The translations under genes were made by a program, and so were the position numbers. The notes beneath the pieces are model-generated. The model searched no databases, was not told the DNA's origin, and saw nothing but the letters and a program-made list of their open reading frames with translations. Shown here one piece after another: positions 56,930 through 64,000 of a DNA stretch of 64,000 bases. The stretch's first letter is position 1. Every line of letters begins with the position of its first letter. The stretch is from Linnemannia hyalina (lineage: Eukaryota; Mortierellomycota; Mortierellomycetes; Mortierellales; Mortierellaceae): positions 184,001 through 248,000 of the forward strand of contig JAHRHY010000014.1 in NCBI GenBank assembly GCA_019671135.1, written 5' to 3'.

Positions 56930-59729
56930 ATGCCACCCTCAACGACCCCACAACAACAACAACAACAACAACAACAACAGCAACAGCAGCAACAAGAACA
57001 GCAACAGCAACAACAACAGCAATGTTCAAACCAACTGCGTGTAAAAGTCAACGAAGTCGCCCCGTCATTACTCCAACCAAGTCCCATCCTCGGCGGGTCG
57101 CGCACACCGATGCACCTTGTTCACATTTCGAATCGCAAGTTGAACCGGGAGGTGTTTTCGGGCCGAGACCGGTCGATCCATCGGCGGATAGTGATCAAGA
57201 ACTTTTTGACGATGTTGTACCAGCTGCATCCGGTTGAGTGGATCAAGGAGAGTAGCGTTGCGGTCGATGACCAGGACCAATGGTTGGAACAGACACTCTC
57301 TGCGGCGGGGATTGATTCCCAGGTAATAATTATTTTTTGTGAGAGTGCTGTGTGTGCTGTCAACAGAAGTAAAGAGAGAAGAGAAAGAGATATTATTGGT
57401 CAACGGGTGGGTCTGGTGGCCAATGGTCGTCATGTTCATGGAATTCATTGGACGGTATCTCACGACTTGATAATTAATTCCTCTTGCTACTGCTTAACAT
57501 TATTACTAGGACGAGGTGGATGATGCTGATAACAACAACGACCACAACGACAGCCATCATAACGAAAACCAAGGGCTCCCAATACTCTCACCCTCTGCTG
57601 CAGCAGCAGCCTCAGTCGTCACCTCCCGTCGGAGACTGTCCCTTCGGTCAAACAAAGTCCCGCTCCCTCGTCCAGCATCCGTCGAACTCTCACAATCACT
57701 CCATTCCTATCTCTCAGCGGTGTTCGATGTCAATTGGTCCGTCAGTCAATCGTCCAACACTGAGGATTCTTTTGTCACCGCTCCTTCCAGCAATCCCTCC
57801 TCTCCATCTTCAGCATCAGGATCGGGACCGTCGTCGCGTTCCCAGGCCATTTCTGCAAGAAGGCCGACCTTGGGACAGAGGATGATTGAGAGCCTCATGG
57901 AACCGGAACAGGACAATGTTGGTGGTGGCATTGCACGTCGTCATCAGGGTTCTCGGCAAGAGGCATCTTCATTGTCATCGCCTCAAAAAGGGCAAAGCAA
58001 GGACAGTAATGGAAGAAGCACGGATATTAATTACAAAGCAGACGAGAGCCACCAGTTGCAACGACGACAAGACGATTCTAAACCTGACACTGGCTCATCC
58101 TTACAGCAACAACCACAACAGCGTCAAGGCAATAATAAGAAAAAGGTCGCGTCCACTTCCCGGGCTGGCCCCGAGAGCCGAACCCAGCCTCCTCGTCCCT
58201 CGACACCGCCCCCTCGCCCATCGACTCCACCTCCACCACTGGCCTCAAAGAAGACTCTTTTGACAACAGCAACGACAAAAACACCCGAGAAGTATGCGCC
58301 TCCTCGCCCTGAACGACCCTCCTCCCCCTCTGCGATGCCCTACACTCTCTCCTTTGATCCAGACCCTTCCTTGTCCCTGCAGTCGAATTACGCCATGCCT
58401 GCTGCTGTATATGAGCCCATCTCCATGGCTCCACAGCAGCACATTCACAACCACATCCATATTCATGTCCACAACTATCCCCCAGAAGCCGCGGCAGCAA
58501 CGACAACTACATTGTCAACATCACCGCCTCAACGCTCCGTTACCCTTCCACCACGGTCTTCGCGGTATCCCAAACCCCCACCACCTCGACCCACAACAAC
58601 AACGACCACCACAACCACTGAGTACATTTCCTACTCGACCGACTACTCCGCCTCGATTCATTCTCAATGGGCTACACCCGATCCAAAGGCGATCCTGGCA
58701 GCCACCGCCGCCGCGGCTGCAAACTTGCCTCCAACCTGGCAACCCGTGTCATCAGACACTCTTCTCCCTTCGGCCGTGACCACTACCTCGAGGTCAAGTT
58801 ACCCACCAGAAAAGTCGGCTGGTGGTTTGATGAATGGCAGGGGTGTGGAAGAGGAAGTTCGGGAGGAGCAACCGTATCTGGCCATGACACCCCCAACGAC
58901 TTCACGATACCTTCGCTCCCCCCCACCTCCACCATATACCCAGTCGCCCATCGATCAGAGCTCCTTTACGGCCCCCCTATCACCTTCAATGTCTCCTGCT
59001 GCCTTTTCACCCTTTGAAGCAGCTTACGCTTCCAAGCAACAACAGTCAGTCTTCACGCCCATTCTGACAACCCAGCCTCAGTCGACTCTTTTCAGCAGTA
59101 CCAGCGCCAGTGCCAATCAGAAGCTGTTGGAGTACAAGCTGTACCAGGAGCGACAAAAGATGTTTGCTCGCGGCGACGACTCTGAAAAAGACGAGTCCTC
59201 AAAACTGGATGGCCTCGGGTTCATCCGCAGACTGTCGCGTCAGAGTTCCAAGAAGAAGAACCCTTTGTCAAGTATCAGTGCCCCCCTTCCCTCGACCTTG
59301 TCCTACTCTTCCTCTTCAGCCTCTTCAACGACATCTTTGTCTGTCGCCGTGCCCCTCCACACCATCGGCGGCGGCCTCGAGAGATACCACGACGACCATC
59401 AGCAACAATCCTCCTCCCAATCCAAAGGATTGGACGCTCATGGCAATCCCCGGTACTCATTACAGCCAGCAGCCAAGAACGCAGTGAGTATGTTCAAGGG
59501 TACACTCTCATCCGTAAAGAGCGGTCTCTCCCGGTCTTCGTCCCCTACTCCCTCTGTGACTTCGTCGATTGGACCGATTGGCCCCCCGATGACGATGAGT
59601 TCTAACACGTTGACGTATGGAGCGGTCAAAAAGGTGTCTTGTCTGGGACCTTCACAGATGTATCATTACCCTACCCCTTCTACGAGTGCTTCTCCCACTT
59701 CTGCGACCTTGACTACGACTGTGCTATGA
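56930..59729 (+). CDS. large polyQ/Pro/Ser-rich orphan protein (two exons)
   Basis: Exons are 56930-57322 and 57510-59729, giving 870 aa. I do not recognise a family. The N-terminus has a polyGln tract (about residues 7-32, from a CAA/CAG repeat). It is followed by the one ordered-looking block, residues 36-115: RVKVNEVAPSLLQPSPILGG, MHLVHISNRKLNREVFSGRD, IHRRIVIKNFLTMLYQLHP, VEWIKE. The rest is Pro/Ser/Thr-rich disorder with PPRPSTPP repeats, a His-rich HIHNHIHIHVHN stretch, and a late charged segment LLEYKLYQERQKMFARGDD. It could be a scaffold or signalling adaptor; that is only a guess from composition. Confidence 0.72.
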
Positions 59730-61373
59730 TCCTGATTAGAAGTAACTTTGTCAGCGCATTCGTTGTAATTTCATTCTCTTACCAGGTCCGCTTGTGCAAC
59801 GGCAGCCCGCCTCCCCCCTCCCTCCAACACCTTCACAAAAGCAAAATAAAAAAAAACCAGAAATCCTCCTCATACTTGCCTTTCAAATAAAAAGCCCAAA
59901 CGCCTCTCCCCTCCTTTCCATTGACACCAAAATGAACAAACAATGGGCGGAAAATGTCGAGAAAGTGTGAGCGGTCGAAATGCATTTGTTGTGTGCCCAT
60001 GGTCAAAGAGAAAGGAAAGAAGGGGAGAGGGAAGGGCTAAATGCACTTGAGAGCGATGATGTTGGGTTGGAGCTGAACACCATAGGATAAAAGGAAGGAT
60101 GCATCGCTGGTAAGGGAATATGCCCGACTCTTTTGTTTTTGTATGTAGTCGTGCAGATGTATGTTTTTTTGAAAGAGGGATGCAAAAAAGTAGTAAAGAG
60201 ATGAAGATGTAGCTCTTGGTGAAGATAGATGAGAGTGAGCAAAGACAAGTATTCCCCCGATGGCACATCGAAGAGTGAGCATATCATGGCATAGCAATTG
60301 ACAAGTGCAAGAGACAAAAAAGGAGCAGGGTGGAAGGAGCTGCGGATTAACAGACAAAAAGAAGAAAGGATAAAGGAGTTGTGAGACCGTTGTTCCTGCT
60401 TTTGAATTGAGCATGCATGACTCCCCTTTTACTACCTCCTTCGTTTTCGCCCTTGCATCCACCCATCCATGCCATCCCTCATTTTTTTGTTGTTGTTTGC
60501 GCTAACCGTCTGCCACAAATGATGTAAAAGAACCTCCGCAGTTTGAGGTTTCTGGTGATCGCGCCGCATTCAAAAACAAGAAGAGGATTTTGTTGATGAT
60601 GACTGCTATGCTGTCCACTTTTTTTTCTGACACTTTTGTATCGATACCATTCAAATCCAAGGTGCAACCATGGACTAGGCTGTTCTACATCCAGGTACCA
60701 TCACTGATGACTTTGTCTGTCTCGCTAAGGTATCAGGAATAGAAGAATAAATTGAAAGGCAACAATGTTTCTCTCTTTCACTCTACTTGCAGCTCGAATG
60801 GGCACCTCTGGTGAAGGGCAATAGAAGAGGGAGGGGCAATTGACGGGAAGGAAGGAAAGGGCGGATGGACTGGAAACAAGTATATGCATATGTCCTTAGG
60901 TTTTAGTGTATTAAATGTCCCTTTTTCGCTCATGTGCGCGTTGTGTTCTGTGGTGGCAACGAACCTGCCTCGGTATTATTTTTTTCCCTTTGGTGTCTCG
61001 CCTATGTTCTCCTCCTTCGCACTCACGCCCTTCTGCCTGCCTGCCTGCCTGCCTTCCCTATCTCCCTTTTCCCTATCTCTCTTCTCTTCTTTACTCTCCG
61101 CACACCTTCACTCATTTTCTTTTCTCTCTCTCTCTCTCACTCATTCACACACTCTCCACTCCTTTCTCTTCTCATCCTCCTTGTCTCATTCTCATTCCCA
61201 TCAACAACCACTCTCATTCAACCAACTCTTACTCCATCCCACGCCCACCCTCTCAACGCATTCACTTCGCATTGCCATAACCCTAAATAACCATAAAAAA
61301 AATCATAACAATAGCAACAACAAATCCGCACTACACCCACAACATACCAACCATAACAATAGGAACTACACCA
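59730..61373. other. intergenic, no gene seen
   Basis: Contains the 3' flank of the orphan gene, non-coding AT-rich DNA, and a pyrimidine-rich leader with a (TGCC)n run (61036-61056) and CT runs (61120-61140) before the monooxygenase. Confidence 0.5.
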
Positions 61374-63627
61374 ATGCCCTTTTCAAAAGACCATTGGGGA
61401 AAAGACGCTAAAGCAAGCGGTCGCCTAAAAAACAACAACAACAAACCCTACTCCACCTCTTTACCCTCCAGTTCACGAACAAAACCCTCCTCCACCACAT
61501 CCACAAGAACCCCCTACCACCCCCGCAGACGACCCCAAACCCAGCCTCAACGCATCCTCATCGTCGGTGGCAGTATCCACGGCCTCATCCTCGCCATCCT
61601 GCTCCAACGCCTCCGTATCGATTACCTCATCCTCGAGCGGGCCTGTGAGTACGGAGTACCACCCAATGGAATCGTTCTCGGCTCGTTCGTCCTCAATTTG
61701 CTTGATATGCTCGGATTGGTCGACATTGTCAAGTCGCGGTCGTGGGAGGTCCACCGAATGAAGATCTGGCGAGAGAATGGGAACATCCAGGCCGAGACCG
61801 ATTTCTCGGGGGCCGCGGATCGATACTCGCATAACGGCATTGCGATCCCGGGGAGGGTGTTCCAGGATATTTTGAGAGCGCAGATCCCCGAGGACAAGAT
61901 CCTGTGGGGGAAGGAGGTCAAAGGGTATGTGCAGGATGAGTTTGAGGTCAGGGCTTCCTGTCAGGATGATGATGTCTATTGGGGGACCATGTTGGTTGGG
62001 TGCGATGGGATGAATAGCACGATTCGGAAGCTGTTGCATCAGGAGCAGGCAGATAGGTTGTCGGTTGAGGATAGGAGGCCGGATCGGAGGACGTGTAGTG
62101 TGAGGGGAATAACGACGGTTCTGGACGATATTACGTGTCTGGACCCGGATGCCATGCAAGATATCTTTCGGATGGACCATATCAACACCCAAGTCATCCT
62201 TGGTCAAGCTGAGCCCTATGCTGTACGGCTTCATTCTTCAATTGCTCCTTAAATTGTCTTTTCCTTGTTCGTCCTGCCTGTACATGTTCTCACTATCTTT
62301 TCTCTCTTCAATTAACATGCCTTGTAGTGCTGGATGGTGCCAATGCCAGGGGAGCGCAAAATAAGCTGGATGATCACCTACCACCGGCCTGAGGACGAAC
62401 CAGCAACACACCCTGACGAACTGGAACCAGACTCGATGGATCGACCCAATGTCGAGCAAGAGTTTATCAACAAAGTCAGGTAAGTGAGCAAACAAATCAA
62501 AAACCAAAACAACAAACAAGCAAAAAAAAAAAAGGGTGAACAGTAAGATGCTAAACGAGAGCACACCAAAACTGAGAATGGAGAGATCTGCTAATTGGGC
62601 GTCGTTTGATCGGCGTGCATGATCATAAAATTAACTGACGCTTTGCGTTTGCTTTTTTTTTTCTTAGGGACTATTACTGTCCTTATGGCGGCGGATCGTT
62701 AGGTCATCTCTTGGACCACAGCGACCCAGAGGAGATATATCAAGTTTCGAGTGACAGGCGGTCTTATGACATGTGGTATAGCGGTCGTGTTGTCCTCGGC
62801 GGTGATGGTAAGTTGTTTGCTTTGCTTTGCTCTTCTTTATTTCGCGCTGGCTTGTGCATGATTGGATGCATAGATACCGCTTCTTGCAGTTGCTGACCAA
62901 GAAACGCCTTTATTTTCTATCCAATTTCGGTGTCACCTTCTAGCATGCCACAAGGTAACCAGCGGAAAAATAATAAGTCCATTGTTATTTACGTTCAGAT
63001 TGACTAGACAGCTCATTTACACCTTTTCTTCTATGTATTTTCCAACTTTTCCCTGAACCCTCGTTCACAGCTTGTGCCAGGAGCAGGTCAAGGGTAGGAA
63101 GCACACACATACATACTGACATTTAAAAGAGTGAATTGATGACACACCCATTCCTACATGACTCTAACGAGGACGCATATTGCTACAACGATAATAGAGC
63201 ATTGCAGGCGATGCTGGACGCATGCTCACTGGCCCCACTAATCCAACACGCGTTAGTGACAAGCGGGAACACATCGGGAGCCGAACAATTACGACACATC
63301 ACCATTGCCTTAGAATCTTACTACCGCGAACGGCACGAGATTGCAAGGACCGCCGTTGAAGGGTCTGCAGATCTGAATCGATTAATGGCGCTTCATTTCT
63401 CACATGAACCTGCTAGCCTTGCATACCTCCAGGATCCGAACCAGCCAGTGATGATTTCTCCGAGTGGACAGCCGATCTTGTATATGGCGCCCCCGAATAT
63501 TGATTTGGAGTTTGATTTCTTCCCGGTGTGGTTGCAGCGGTATGCGGAAGGGATGAATCAGTTTGCGGCTGGGGTGCATGGAGAAGAAGAGGACCATAGT
63601 GACGATGAGGAACCCTTTCTGCTTTGA
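61374..63627 (+). CDS. FAD-dependent monooxygenase (six exons)
   Basis: Flavin monooxygenase of the PHBH/UbiH-type superfamily; substrate unknown. Exons are 61374-62222, 62328-62479, 62668-62807, 62944-62954, 63071-63093 and 63198-63627, giving 534 aa. FAD-binding Rossmann motif: ILIVGGSIHGL (61-71), with the IDYLILER strand after it. The middle DG motif is LVGCDGMNSTIRK. The third FAD/ribityl motif is rebuilt across two tiny exons of 11 and 23 nt: VVLGGD-ACHK-LVPGAGQ-GALQAMLDAC, a near-perfect family match that confirms the splicing. About 55 basic residues precede the Rossmann fold. The C-terminus is acidic. A second monooxygenase follows 280 bp downstream on the same strand. Confidence 0.9.
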
Positions 63628-63907
63628 ACACTGTGAATACAAACGCGCCACCAATATTATTATTTTTCTGTCAAATAATATGCTGTTGATTTTTTATGTT
63701 GAGTCATCACACGCCATCGCTCACTTCGATCCCCATCAACACTTTCCTCATCACCGTTTAAACACTCATTCACATTCCTTCACGCAACACGTCAGCACAA
63801 ACTCATACTACACAGCACTACCTGAAAACGCTCACTCTACACGCACGCTTCTCTTTCAACAACACCTACACGCACGCCTCCCACTCAACAACACCAATCA
63901 AAATACC

Positions 63908-64000
63908 ATGGACCCAGTCATAATCGTAGGCGCAGGACTAGGCGGCCTCCTCCTAGCCCTCCTCCTCGAAACCACACCTCCTTCTTCTACCTCTACCCCT
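63908..64000 (+). CDS. second FAD-dependent oxidoreductase, N-terminus only (cut by the window edge)
   Basis: The opening MDPVIIVGAGLGGLLLALLLE is a textbook GxGxxG FAD-binding start, immediately after a CA-rich leader. Only 31 codons are inside the window. Given its position it is probably a paralogue of the upstream monooxygenase, though its N-terminus is much shorter. Confidence 0.78.
   Translation, partial: MDPVIIVGAGLGGLLLALLLETTPPSSTSTP

Overview
This is eukaryotic nuclear DNA from a filamentous fungus. Most genes carry several short introns (about 60-130 nt, GTAAGT-like donors, TAG/CAG acceptors). The gene set includes fungal hallmarks: a mitochondrial homoaconitase of the alpha-aminoadipate lysine pathway, a Zn2Cys6 regulator and an F-BAR/DEP/RhoGAP protein. 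Gln-, Asn- and Ser-rich proteins, long A/T tracts and non-LTR retrotransposons fit the Mucoromycota, and the overall style most resembles Mortierellomycotina. That placement is inference from family resemblance; there is no rRNA here to confirm it.

Left part (1-23.6 kb): hexokinase (+); a 5'-truncated LINE fragment beside a tRNA-Lys gene; a Sec1/Munc18 exocytosis protein (-); a TMEM115-like Golgi membrane protein (-) divergent from a Zn2Cys6 transcription factor (+); a saccharopine-dehydrogenase-like oxidoreductase (+) preceded by a decayed tandem copy of itself; a decaying gene of unknown function and a broken Fanzor (eukaryotic TnpB-like, OMEGA-type nuclease) relic, both on the minus strand; then an Rgd2-like F-BAR/DEP/RhoGAP gene (+).

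Middle part (23.6-43 kb): a 4.5-kb stretch without a recognisable gene, a LaeA-like methyltransferase with a possible myristoylation site (-), and a gene-poor area holding two identical tRNA-Leu(AAG) genes in opposite orientation, a Mutator-like MITE with a perfect 9-bp target duplication, the SRRM1 splicing-factor gene (-), and three more LINE pieces. The longest LINE piece keeps RNase H and a C-terminal zinc-knuckle region.

Right part (43-64 kb): a small acidic orphan protein (+), two tandem GNAT acetyltransferases (-), a secreted or GPI-anchored subtilisin-like protease (+), a type II membrane putative glycosyltransferase (-), homoaconitase (-), a long low-complexity orphan protein (+), and two FAD monooxygenases (+), the second cut by the window edge.

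The genes are mostly unrelated housekeeping functions and there are no operons. The most notable pattern is that every LINE copy in the window lies 126-146 bp upstream of a tRNA gene, always in the orientation divergent from it and with its 5' end nearest the tRNA. This suggests a non-LTR retrotransposon that targets Pol III genes. The second highlight is the Fanzor relic.
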